Positions 12,116-31,127 of a DNA stretch of 64,000 bases are shown here, piece after piece. The notes under the pieces were generated by a model, which did no database searches, was not told where the DNA came from, and saw nothing but the letters and a program-made list of their open reading frames with translations. The position numbers were made by a program, and so were the translations under genes. Position 1 is the first letter of the stretch; every line of letters starts with the position of its first letter. Location of the stretch: positions 341,402-405,401 of the forward strand of contig MPNW01000015.1 of the NCBI GenBank assembly GCA_011800805.1, written 5' to 3'. The DNA comes from Hirudo medicinalis (taxonomy: Eukaryota; Annelida; Clitellata; Hirudinida; Hirudinidae).

Positions 12116-13502
12116 TACTCGCTGCAACTTCTCACCAACTTCCGAGTACCCCAGAACTACATAACATAGTTTTACAACAATTAACTATTTCAACAAAAAC
12201 TATTGAAAATTATTGAAAAATAATATGTGAAATAAAATGACTTTGAAGCCACTGAGTCACGCTATTCTGGAGAGGAATTCCATTCTCTGGTTATCAGCAG
12301 ACAATGTTTGAGTAGGGTCATTCAATTCAGCAAACAATTAATGTCTCACTTCAAGTTCACGAGTGCAAAATGTGATTACAAAATCTGAGTAGTGATCACT
12401 CACTTCAACAACGTGTTTTAATTTTTACATTTAATGCGCTTTAACTAAAGATAACAATATTATTTATAAGTAATATTTATTTATTTTTAAATGACCAAGT
12501 TGCTTCAACAAGCAGGCTGAGAAAGCGCGATTTCTTTTCCTTGTGACAATTACATGCATCTTAAGATTGCATTTGTAACTCTCGTGTGACAATTACACGA
12601 CACGTAAGAATGCTCGTCCCCTTAATGGTGAAATTTCACATCATTTTGCAATCTCGATAAAACAGCTTTACCCGCTAGCTTTTTGTTATTTTTGTTGTTA
12701 AGAACACAAAAAAAAGTATAACATGAGTAAAGCACAAGAAATTAATTACCTTGTGATGGCTTTCAAACACGTCAAATCTTCAATGTGAACAACTGAACTT
12801 CAACTTTGGGTGAATTAAACTGAAATAAATACACGTTCATGGCTACTTATTAGTGTGTTGTTGTTAGTTTGTAGCTTGTGTTTTATGTGCCTTATTACAT
12901 TAATAACATTGCAGTATATTGTAACTTATGTTCATCTGCAAGAAAATATGCTTTTAAAAAGCACAAATAACATGCATAAAGTCTGCATTTAAAAAATTGT
13001 ACCAAAAAACTAACAGCTTAACATTAAAACGAACAGTAAAATTATTTAACTGTAAATTAAAATGCTTTACAAGCAGGAACATTTTCAAGAATTTTTCGGA
13101 AAATCAGAAAGAAATCGTCAGGCTAAAAAAACAAAAGGTTATCGTCATCAAAGTCAAGAGGGGCAGCATGTCATTAAAGAAGCTAACAGACAGGCAAATA
13201 GTTCTTTAGAATTGATTTGAATAATACTTGAATGTCGTCATAATAACAGTGATTGTGAAATAGTTGCTGCCGACGAGCACTTTATAAAGGAACACACCTG
13301 AATTGCTGCATGAATTAACAGTCGAACAGGAGGAAGGCATATACCGCTGACGACCTTCTTAAGGTGAGATTTTGTATTTGATTTGAATTCTGTTTGTTTT
13401 ATTTTAAACATTCCGTGTTAATAGCGTCGAATATAATGTGAAAATCGTGTCGACCAGTGCTTACATTATGTGGGTTATGGAATTCTACTGGACTTTCAAT
13501 GC
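12116..13502. other. Intergenic, no gene seen
   Basis: No gene is supported. The 70-codon frame at 12997-13209 is rich in Lys and Arg, but it is unsupported by family or by splicing. Confidence 0.35.
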
Positions 13503-13570
13503 GTGTATTTGTGTGTGTTTGTATGTGTTTGTGTGTGTTTGTGTGTGTTTGTATGTGTTTGTGTGTGTTT
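13503..13570. repeat. Tandem repeat, unit TGTGTGTTTG
   Basis: About six or seven copies of a 10-base unit, some with TATG in place of TGTG. The minus-strand His/Thr-rich frame over it is a product of the repeat. Confidence 0.9.
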
Positions 13571-13708
13571 AAAGTAGTATTTGTCGCTTCTGAATTGAAC
13601 TTCACTTCTGAACTCCATTTCAAAGTAAAAATTGTTTTTTGAGTAACGTAATTTCAATGGAGTTTATTTTTTAATGTCGGGAAGAAATATTTTTTGAATT
13701 TATGTTAG

Positions 13709-13776
13709 AAGCCTAATTTACGTTATTAGCATTATTTATTTGCTTAATTTACGTTATTAGCATTATTTATTTGCTT
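13709..13776. repeat. Direct duplication of about 33 bp
   Basis: The stretch AATTTACGTTATTAGCATTA followed by TTTATTTGCTT is present twice back to back without visible divergence, which suggests a recent tandem duplication. Confidence 0.85.
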
Positions 13777-13973
13777 ATTATTTTAAAAAAATATTTATTT
13801 TAAATTATTTATAATAAATTGTGATGGTCATTATTGATAATAAAAATTTCATTTTGTGACTCAAATTACTTGAAGAGTAAAATTGGTTGAATGTCACAAA
13901 CCAATTTCATTTAACTATCGAGTTGTCGTATGAGTCACTTTTCATTATTTCTAACACATTGGTCTTTAAGATT

Positions 13974-14001
13974 TACAACAACAACAACAACAACAACAAC
14001 A
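13974..14001. repeat. Microsatellite (AAC)n
   Basis: Nine uninterrupted copies of ACA/AAC. Confidence 0.95.
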
Positions 14002-14360
14002 CCAGCACAATATCATTCACGACCACCACATTATATCTGCGCCACGTTAGTGTATCAGTTACATATTGTCTATTAAATCATACTTCTACGCAGAGTCCAT
14101 ATGCCTTCCATGTTCCCAGTTAATGTTCCTAGTTAATGAACTTGACATAAATGGTTCCTTTGCTGTCTTGGCTGGCCAATAGGAAATAATGAGGTCATTC
14201 AAGTGAGCCCAACTGAATATGAATTGTCCAAAACAATGATAAACATCAGCAAAGGACCTTTCACGAGTGACTGCATGGAACTTTCAACTAACATGTTGTG
14301 ACAATCAGAAGCATTTGTATGGATATTTATGGCTTGTCACTGTTTTTTGACCCTTCGACC

Positions 14361-14400
<40 letters not shown>

Positions 14401-14462
14401 GATGATGATGATGAAGATGATGATGATGATGATGATGACGATGATGATGACGATGATGATGC
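14361..14462. repeat. Microsatellite (GAT)n
   Basis: About 34 GAT units with a few GAC, AAT and GAA variants. The poly-Asp frame (plus) and poly-His frame (minus) across it come from the repeat and are not genes. Confidence 0.95.
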
Positions 14463-14685
14463 ATCATCATACCTGAATACGTCGCTAAGCAAACATGGCA
14501 CCGAGGTTGCGGAAGAAACAAAGGAGTTTTTGGAGGCGCCTAATTATCACTATTAATTAGTAGCCTAATAATTTATTAATTATCATTATTCAAAATTAAT
14601 ATTAATTTGAAATTAACTGATTGCGAATTTTATTTTATTTCGTGTTATTTTTGTGTAAAATTAATTTGAGTTATTAAAATACTAG

Positions 14686-14915
14686 CTTTTTTTTTAAAGC
14701 GGCTTCGCCAGCCACACACGCGTAATCAATTTTGTTCACGCCGTTATTATTTACGTCCTTCACATTCAGCCAGCTACATGCACTCAAAGAACTGGGTGAT
14801 TACGATGGTGCACCCGCAACGGGACTCGAACCCGTGCTACCATTGCGAGAGGCGAAGTCTTAAACATTAGACAATGCAGGAGCACTTGGCTCCTTGCTTT
14901 CAGTAGCTCTCGAAT
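14686..14915 (-). repeat. tRNA-derived SINE, copy 1
   Basis: On the minus strand a tRNA-like head begins near 14905. It has a D-stem (GTCT...AGAC) and a T arm ACGGG-TTCGAGT-CCCGT at about 14826-14840, with an acceptor-like pairing TCCTGCA/TGCGGGT. The anticodon arm does not fold, so it is not a functional tRNA. A body follows, with a tail GGCGAAGCCGCTTTAAAAAA and then AGCTAGT. The copy at 59850-60010 shares tail, body and B box in the same order. The family is therefore a tRNA-headed SINE. Confidence 0.7.
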
Positions 14916-15029
14916 GTAAAGCTGGCAGGCTTATTAATAATTGTTATGTTATGCGACTTAGGAAAAGGTGAAAGTTGGAAAACTTGAAAGTTGAAAATAG
15001 CACAGTTGACCTAAGAATGGCATAGAAAA

Positions 15030-15125
15030 TGACGTGTGCAAATTTCAAGTCGCTGTCGATCACCGTTTTGGACCTCTTTGGACAGACAGATGTACATATA
15101 CGCACTTTGTTTCATATTATAGATT
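15030..15125 (+). repeat. Non-LTR (RTE-like) 3' tail
   Basis: The sequence includes CAAATTTCAAGTCGCTGTCG, GACAGACAGATGTACATA and an ending TATTATAGATT. This is the style of 3' end seen in RTE-type retroposons and their SINEs. It faces the SINE just upstream. The assignment rests on resemblance only. Confidence 0.4.
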
Positions 15126-15247
15126 AAAAGAACGTTTAATAAACTAGCGGTGTTCATTCAAACCATCCACAAATTCCTCATATTTCATAATTAATTTTAC
15201 AAAAATGTCTCACAAATATTGAAATTAAACTTTTAAGAAATCTCAGA

Positions 15248-23516
<8,269 letters not shown>

Positions 23517-24609
23517 TAATATAACAGATTTCATAGTTTTTTTCTAAATTTTATTTAAGTTGTTATTATATAATGTTCCTTTTTTTTTAAGCCTTATACT
23601 ACTCATGCTTGAAATGTGATACTAAAATATTTCATTGAGTTCTCACTTAGCCATTTTGTTTATTTTATAAACTTTAAAGTAAAAAAATCATTCAATAAAC
23701 AGTCTCTCAACCTACTTTGTTAAAATCGCTTAATTAGTATTTGTTAGTATTAGTGATTTCAGTCACTCCACAAGTTTGAGCAGTCGTTGAATCGATGTTC
23801 AAAATTGTGAGCAAAAAAAATATTTAGGAAAGAATTTCCTGCTGTGGAATTTGTTTTACATGTTAATGTCATATTTTAGCGGAACTTAGTTGGTGTTCCC
23901 TGTTGATTGAGTGTCAGTGTCAGACTTTATGATAATATGCAATAAAGAACGGTTAAATAAATAAATATATAATGATCATGTCAGAATATGATCTATACAT
24001 TAATGCACTTATTATATCCGAAGCGCTGGGGTATGTTGGAAACCTAAGTGAATTCATTCAGGCGTAACCTTCTAATGCATCTGTGTACAAATCTACTAAC
24101 AGAACCTTAGAAAATCTCTCTAACTATGTTGTACAATTTCGATTCGATTGTTTTCGATTCAATGGCCTCATAGATCTGGTTCAGATAGCTAAATGCAAAA
24201 AATATTCACAAAAAGTACAACATGCAAGAAAACTGAATGGAGAAGCACAATAAAAAAATTAAATTTATTGATAATGAAACAAATTAGCTAACTAACAAGT
24301 TAATTAGCTACAACCACAGTTTTTAAGATCATTACAAGTTCCTCTCATTAAAGAAGACTGTTTTTAAGACTGTGGAATCAGGCTTGACCAGGATTGAGTT
24401 GTCATAGTAAATTTTTTGATAGAACTTCCGAGAGTCTATTTGGAAAGGGGTGGAAATGCTCCAAATCTCATTGAGAGAAGCTCAGCAGAAAACGATTAAT
24501 AATGTTAGTACAAGCGGTTGTAGAACTATTTTAATCCAGCCAGACTCCAGGTTATGGACTGATCGCTATGGCTTGATCGAACCGAAGCAGATTACGGTAC
24601 CTGGAGAAG
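23517..24609. other. 3' UTR of ABCB1 and intergenic sequence
   Basis: A polyadenylation signal AATAAA lies at 23694-23699, about 180 bases past the stop. No further gene is seen. Confidence 0.5.
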
Positions 24610-24780
24610 TGACGGGCAAATGTTAACTCGCGGGGAACAAATGTAAAACTGTTTTCAACCTTTTTCCAGTGTTAGTTCTAAGGTTAACGTTAGGGATAGG
24701 GACGAGGTTAGGGTTTGGGTTAGAGTATTAGCACTGATGGAAAGCTTTGGTACCCGTCCATGAGTTGGCTTTGTCTGTCA
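24610..24780. mobile_element. MITE-like element, second copy of the family
   Basis: The left end is TGACGGGCAAATGTTAACTC. The right end, reverse-complemented, is TGACAGACAAAGCCAACTCA. Both resemble the ends of the element at 6863-6976. The inside has GGTTAGGG-type short repeats (24665-24725). This copy is longer than the first (171 versus 114 bases). Confidence 0.55.
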
Positions 24781-25936
24781 TGTATATCTTCCATTTTGTT
24801 ACGATCTTACGAGAACTTTGATCTCTGGCGGTCGGATCACTTCCTTAGGGACATTATTTGTAATATATGGGTATGGTAATCCTCTCTTGTTAACAATGAC
24901 ATTATGAGTTCTTACAGACCCATTTAATTGCAGACGAGTATTACAGTAATCGTTTTATTCAATCAGGTTCGTAGGAAACATTATCCATCAAGCTAAAGGC
25001 CATTTTTGAAGATATCGGCATTCCTGAATTTTAATTTTAACTCATTGAGTTGATTGTTTTCAGGTCCTTGAACATTGGGCCATAAAAGTTTGAGAGTCCA
25101 TTCGATTAACGATACAGAGTTTGATTAGAGTGGCGTATGTTCAACAAAACGTGAAGACCACTATTCCCATTTCAAACCAATGGGACGACTCATTAGGACT
25201 TAGTGAATGTTGTAGACTTAAATGATTATTATTGAACATAAAATTAAACGCAAACTTTTTCTACTTTCTAATGTATGTAAATAATGAATGACAGCATGCA
25301 CCTAAGATTTATACCTAATCTTCCAACGAAAATTAATCCCAACAAATGCTTGCATTAACTTTAATGTAGTTAGTCTAATGTAGGGTTAACTTATAACTTT
25401 AATTGTCAACATTTTACTAAGTTAAATAGTTTGTTTTATCTCAAGTCGGCTTTCTCTAGAAGGTTGGTTTTTTTACGAAAAACTTCTTTTATTGACATTT
25501 CACAAGGTAAATCAATCATATCCTAAATTATATATTAAATCTACCAAAACTTAAAAATCTTTTCGGCGTTATACATTATTTGTTTTGTAAAGCAACTCAA
25601 AATATTTAAAGAATCGCATGGGCATCGCGATAGTTTTTTCGAATAATTTTAATCAGCCGTGGCACTGTCCTCAACTTGTTATTATAATTTGCATTTCTAG
25701 GAGTCTTAATTAAAAATTTAACCGTAATATAAATTAATTAAGGTCATTGTTATTATTTCAAGTGACAGAAGTAATGCTTTTTTAAAATTACAAATGTCAA
25801 CTTAAAAATTTATTTTAAATTTTATTTAAAATAGTTTTACAATAAAATACATTTAATGCATAAAGCGTTTTTCAGAATCGAATTTCTATTCTGGATACTA
25901 TTTGGGTTTGTTTGAGTGACTGAGCTATTTTGAACG
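24781..25936. other. Intergenic, upstream of PSMA6
   Basis: AT-rich sequence with no supported gene. The last 100 bases or so are presumably the PSMA6 promoter and 5' UTR. Confidence 0.4.
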
Positions 25937-27915
25937 ATGTCTCGGGGAAACAGCGCCGGTTTTGATCGCCATATAACAATTTTTTCGCCTGAAGGGAGGC
26001 TGTATCAAGTAGGTCAGTAACGAAATATTTTCGGTTTACGGGATGTGAAATCAGGTAGCTGGGTGGTCGTTAAATTGGAGATGCATCATTAAGCTAGTAC
26101 TTTTTGTAAACATTTGCTTGTAATAACCACTCCATTTTTAATAAAGTAAATCAGTTGGACTTAACTTAAGGCAAATAAAATAGAACTACTGCTAAATTAA
26201 CTGTTCATCCGTTTATTGCTAGTAGGAATATTTGGATACCAGTTTGCAAAATCTTGCAAACGAAATCTTGAAATAAATCTTTAGCCACGAAATTATTTAA
26301 AATGTTAATATCTGGAACACTAAGCTTAGAATTAAAATGAAATTACAGTTGCTACTTGTATTAGTACTGAAGTCCAATCTTAGTGCCTTTATTATGTACT
26401 TTATCATCAGTGATAAAGCTTAAATCTAAGTAAAATCAGCATTATGAAATCTGAGGGGGAAATTTAATAGTGGATGTTTCCAACATAATTACTTACTTCT
26501 TTTCAGTAAGGGAATCAACATGAATGTCCTTTTATTAAACATTGTGGTGTTTATGCATGCAAAAAATATGATTTTATATGAATACTTTATGATTTAGCAT
26601 CAACAATATCCATAACATTTTACATTTAAATTACATCTACTTTAACAATTAAACTGAACTTAAAATATTTATTTTTAGAATATGCATTCAAGGCAATAAA
26701 TCAGGCTGGGATAACCTCAGTAGCCATCCGTGGAGTGGACTCAGCAGTTGTGGTATCCCAGAAGAAAGTTCCAGTGAGTGGACAAAAATTGATTACAATT
26801 GTTGTTGAATTGTAAGAATATTTCAACATTTTTAGGACAAGTTGCTTGACTCATCCACAGTTGGTCACTTGTTCAACTTGACAGACAACATTGGTTGTGT
26901 CATGACTGGAATGTTGGGTTGGTACATGTTGTCATTTGCTTATAAAGAGTTCTTAATCTCATACTTTCCTTATGTTTGTACACAGCTGACAGTAAATACC
27001 AAGTACAGAGAGCACGTTATGAGGCAGCAAACTGGAGATATAAATACGGGTTTGATATTCCTGTCGACATGCTATGCAAGAGGATTGCAGATATTTCTCA
27101 AGTTTACACTCAGAGTGCTGAGATGAGGCCACTGGGTTGTTCTATGATTATCATTGGCCTCGATGAATCCAACAAGCCCCAGGTAATTAGATCAATTAAG
27201 TCCTTACGTGTTGTGCACTTGAATCATAATGTTTTGGTTTGTATTTCAACTCATTTGGCTAGCAATAATGTTATCGATTTGCTCATCTGAGATGCATGAC
27301 CTTATAAATTCTGACTTCCTGTTTTTACCCGAGCTTTCTTCAAAATTATGTTTGGATTTGCACTTTCTTAATAAAACAAATAAATTTCAGGTTTTCAAAG
27401 CAGATCCTGCAGGTTATTATTGCGGCTACAAGGCTACTACAGCTGGTGTAAAACATCTTGAAGCATCCAATTTTTTGGAGAAAAAGATCAAGAAGAAGCA
27501 GGAATATTCCATGAAGGAAGCTATTGATGTATGCATTCCCTATTTTCTGTACATGATTGTATCTGCTTTGTTTGCTTATATGTCCTCATAGAAGTAAATA
27601 ATTTATGTTTGTCGTTAAATTATGATTTATTTATTTGATTTGTTATTTTATTTCTTACTATCATTAATAATGGAAAATAATGCTTCAATAATAGGTGGCT
27701 ATATCATGCCTTCAGCATGTCCTCTCTGCTGAGTTCAAATCAACGGATATAGAAGTAGGGGTTGTCAGTGTTGACAATCCAAAGTTCAAGTGAGTTTTTA
27801 AGATTTTAATCAATCACAATATTTAAATGTTTAACAATTACTGTGCTTTTTCAGGATTTTGACAGAATCTGAGATTGATGCTCATTTGTCGGCCATTGCA
27901 GAACGTGATATTTGA
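25937..27915 (+). CDS. PSMA6: Proteasome subunit alpha type-6
   Basis: This encodes a 20S proteasome alpha-ring subunit, a non-catalytic gate and scaffold protein. The seven exons (25937-26012, 26679-26773, 26836-26917, 26986-27182, 27391-27528, 27695-27789, 27855-27915) join in phase to 247 residues; the human protein has 246. The alpha-subunit N-terminal signature [20 protein letters not shown] is spread over exons 1-2. [14 protein letters not shown] and [20 protein letters not shown] are alpha-6 hallmarks, as is [14 protein letters not shown]. The C-terminus ends in ERDI. The first intron is the longest (about 670 bases). A polyadenylation signal AATAAA lies at 27981. All features are conserved and nothing is unusual. 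Confidence 0.97.
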
Positions 27916-28780
27916 ATGTGAAGGTATCCAGCTAGCCTCCATTTGGAACGTTTCCTAATATTGAACAGAATGTCTTATCAAATAAAATTCAAGCGATCTA
28001 TTGTTGCATACATGATGTCACTGAAATTTGAGAAAATAGAGCAATATGTAAAGATAATTAATTACTTGGATTGTTGTTTGGGCGTTCGTAACTTAATTCA
28101 AATTGACTACGCCAATGAAAAATTGTGCGCGAGACGTCAGTCGCCACCGTTATAAGGAGTCGATCCATGATCACATTGTTTGCTGCTGGTCCTGGTCACA
28201 TGAGTTCGATACCATGCGCATGTGGTTTGTCGGTCATGTGAGATACAATCACGGTCAACGCCATGACTTAAGGAGCCAGACGTCGTGGTATGAGTCGACA
28301 TAGCGGTTATAACTATTAGCGACGGCTTGCTTCAGGTGCGCTTGGCTGTTAATGAATTTTTAATACCGTTGGTAATAAGTAACAGGCATTGTCTGGAACG
28401 ATATTAATATGGAAATTGCTTATTATTTGTCTATATGCTAATGCGTAGTCAATTGAAAATAGTCTCGCTTTTGACCTTTGGAGAATCTATTTTGTCTTAA
28501 CACAGTTGCGACTAGCAGCTAGGCGTACCATTTATCAGCGCTTGGCTTTTTAAGTGGTGCATGAAGGGGAGCTTGTTCGTTTGAGCCTGTGAGGACCGAG
28601 GTATACTACCTGAATCGGCTCGTCATATACTTTATTATTCGAGTGTGAAGCCTTGTATGCACGTGATTAAATTATCGAGTTTGGTTCAAATATTCACTTT
28701 CTAATTTTTTAAATATAAGTTATTAATTTTCAAGATTATAATTAATTTCTATCTGATGGATCTTTTTCCAGATCGGCTTG
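27916..28780. other. 3' UTR of PSMA6 and intergenic sequence
   Basis: AATAAA at 27981-27986 is the likely PSMA6 polyadenylation signal. Two overlapping short frames at 27943-28303 have no family resemblance. Confidence 0.45.
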
Positions 28781-28858
28781 TCTGCATTTGAATTGAATAT
28801 TGTTTATTCTGGGCTTTCGAACATTGTTTGAGGGCGTTGCAGTGCTCCGCTGCCATAG
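28781..28858 (+). promoter_or_regulatory. Possible 5' UTR exon of the elongase gene
   Basis: CTGCCATAG followed by GTGAGTG at 28859 makes a strong splice donor with no open frame before it. The acceptor TTTTTCAG at 29520-29527 lies just before the coding ATG at 29546. This suggests a non-coding first exon ending at 28858. Its start is not defined. Confidence 0.35.
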
Positions 28859-29545
28859 GTGAGTGTTCTCTTTTGACTATTATTTTTCTATATTAATCGA
28901 TGTTTTGAGATTTGATTTGGTATTGCCGTTGAGCCATTTTGTCAAGAAGATACTTTATTAGAATTACCTTGAGATCTCTAAATTTTTTTTATTGATTTTC
29001 TGAACGTGCTTTTGGCATTTGTTAACGTTTTAACTTACTTTGTTGATTAAATAGCTTTTTTAATCAGCCGTGTAAACGATAAAATTTGTTTTAAATTGTT
29101 GAATTTTTGTTGTTTAGCTTTATTTGCTAGAACTTAAGTCTGGATAAAATGTGCACTTTCTTAAGAAAGGATGTTTCTGATAAAAGCACATGGCTAGGGT
29201 TACAATAATTGAATTAAATGCATCTTTGAAAATTGCGTTTGGAACTTGACATAGCTTACTTGATGTGCACGTCTAAAGCTACTAATGCTGCCAAGCTTAG
29301 TAGATGTTGATGAAATAAGATGAACCATGCTACATTGGCAATGGACAAAGCAATATAACGTTTGCTGTCACCTCAATAACTGGGCCAGGTTTTAAGTAAG
29401 TCTGGAAAATTAGATCAAAAACTTATTAGGTTAAAGTTATAATTTAATGGTCAGCACTAAAAAGCTTTTGAGGTTCTGTTGTACAGTTAAAATAATTTTT
29501 TTATAAAATGTTGTACACATTTTTCAGTTAGATCAATCTGTTAAG

Positions 29546-31127
29546 ATGGCTGCAGTCTCAAACTCTACCCAAATACCTTGGATTGAATTTTTCCAGCAAG
29601 AGAACTGGTATTATGATCTCTTCATAAAATATGGAGGTTAGCTTCAAGAGGCCATGTGGATATAAAGAATAAATTATTGAAGAAATAATCGAATGGATGC
29701 GTTTTCATGCAGATCCCAGAACCATAGACCGGTTCCTGCTACGAACCCCTGAACCAATGCTTATCATTGTTCTCCTCTACCTTGCCTTTGTTGTTATTGG
29801 ACCGAGAGTGATGGAGAACAGGCCTCCGATGGATCTCAAGAAACTCATTGTTGCATATAACTTTGTTCTTGTTGGACTTTCTGGATACATGTGTGCAGAG
29901 GCAGGATTATATATACATTTAATGATATCTTTATTGGCACTTCTATCAATAACAATTTAATTTAACCTCATTTAGTTTTTCATCGTTGCTACAAGGCTTG
30001 GATACAGCTATTCTTGCCAGCCTGTTGATTGGGAATACAAGAGGGATCCTCTTAACATGAGGGTGAGTTAATGTGATGCTCCTGTTGCATCTGCACTACT
30101 TATTCAATTGCTATCCGGTTGTTTTTAGATGATCAGTGTTAGCTGGCTCTTTTTCTTCTCAAAGATTGTGGAACTAGCTGACACCGTAAGTCTTCTTTCT
30201 TGGATAAATGTTGGCTAAAGATCTTTTAATACAATTTCAATTTTGTTTAGGTATTCTTCATTCTGAGAAAAAAGAACAATCAAGTTAGCTTCCTCCACGT
30301 TTACCATCATGCTACCATGATCATTAACTGGTGGATGGCAGCCAAATACGTTCCTATTGGTCAATGTTAGTAATTTATTTACTTGCCCATTTATTAAAGC
30401 GATAATCTATATCCCTTACATTATATGGATATTATATGGATGACTCTAATATGAGGTGGATGCATATCTACAATCATTTATTTCTTGGCAATTTAATAAC
30501 TGGATTGATGAATGATCTCTTGAATGATCAAATTCTGTGCTTCGTTTAGAGAAATAAAAAATCAATTTCGTTTGAGGATGAAAGTTTGACAAAATGTAAT
30601 TTCATGAATTTGATGCATAATTCTTACAGCATTCTTCATTGGTTTGGTCAACTCGTCTGTGCATACGTTGATGTATATTTATTATGCTCTTGCTGCCTTG
30701 GGACCTGAGATGCAGAAGTACCTCTGGTGGAAAAAGTACATGACCAAGCTCCAACTGGTAACATTACAAACAACATTCTGTCAGCAAAATACTCTTTGCT
30801 ATTTTTGTCTATTTCTGACAATCATCCCATGACTTTTTTAAGATCCAATTTGTGCTTGTGGTTGGACACACTGGAAACAACCTGTTCATCAGAACTGATT
30901 GTGATTTCCCATGGCTATACAACACCATCACATTCTATTACACCTGGTCCATGATGTTCCTCTTCCTCAACTTCTACTATCAAACTTACATCTCAAGAAA
31001 GAGGCAGCTCACCAAGAAGAGAGGTCAGGGAGCGGGCGATTCTGCAGAAGCCATCAAAGGCAAACAAGAGGAGGGAAAAGCCCTCAGGAGCAGGAAGCAT
31101 CAAGTGAATGGATATTCTCACGAGTGA
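29546..31127 (+). CDS. ELOVL4: Very-long-chain fatty acid elongase, ELOVL4-like
   Basis: This is an ER-membrane 3-ketoacyl-CoA synthase of the ELO family, which catalyses the condensing step of fatty-acid elongation. Exons 29546-29636, 29713-29900, 29976-30062, 30129-30185, 30251-30365, 30630-30757 and 30843-31127 join in phase to 316 residues. The family motifs appear in order: KIVELADT, the catalytic HVYHH box, [12 protein letters not shown] and TKLQLIQF. Several hydrophobic spans fit the multi-pass topology. The stretch [17 protein letters not shown], then GHT and TDC-FP with FLFLNFY near the end, is closest to ELOVL4; ELOVL1/7 are alternatives. The C-terminal tail is Lys/Arg-rich but lacks a clear KKXX end. 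Intron 2 starts with GC rather than GT (29901), forced by the reading frame. AATAAA follows at 31208. Confidence 0.93.

Noticed and set aside
13399..13642. His/Thr-rich (minus) and Cys/Val-rich (plus) frames
   Set aside because: They are translations of the TGTGTGTTTG tandem repeat.
14327..14556. Poly-Asp and poly-His open frames
   Set aside because: Both arise from the (GAT)n microsatellite at 14361-14462 and have no splice or family support.
14820..14905. A functional tRNA gene on the minus strand
   Set aside because: The T arm and D stem are good, but the anticodon arm does not pair, and a second copy with the same flanks shows it is a SINE head.
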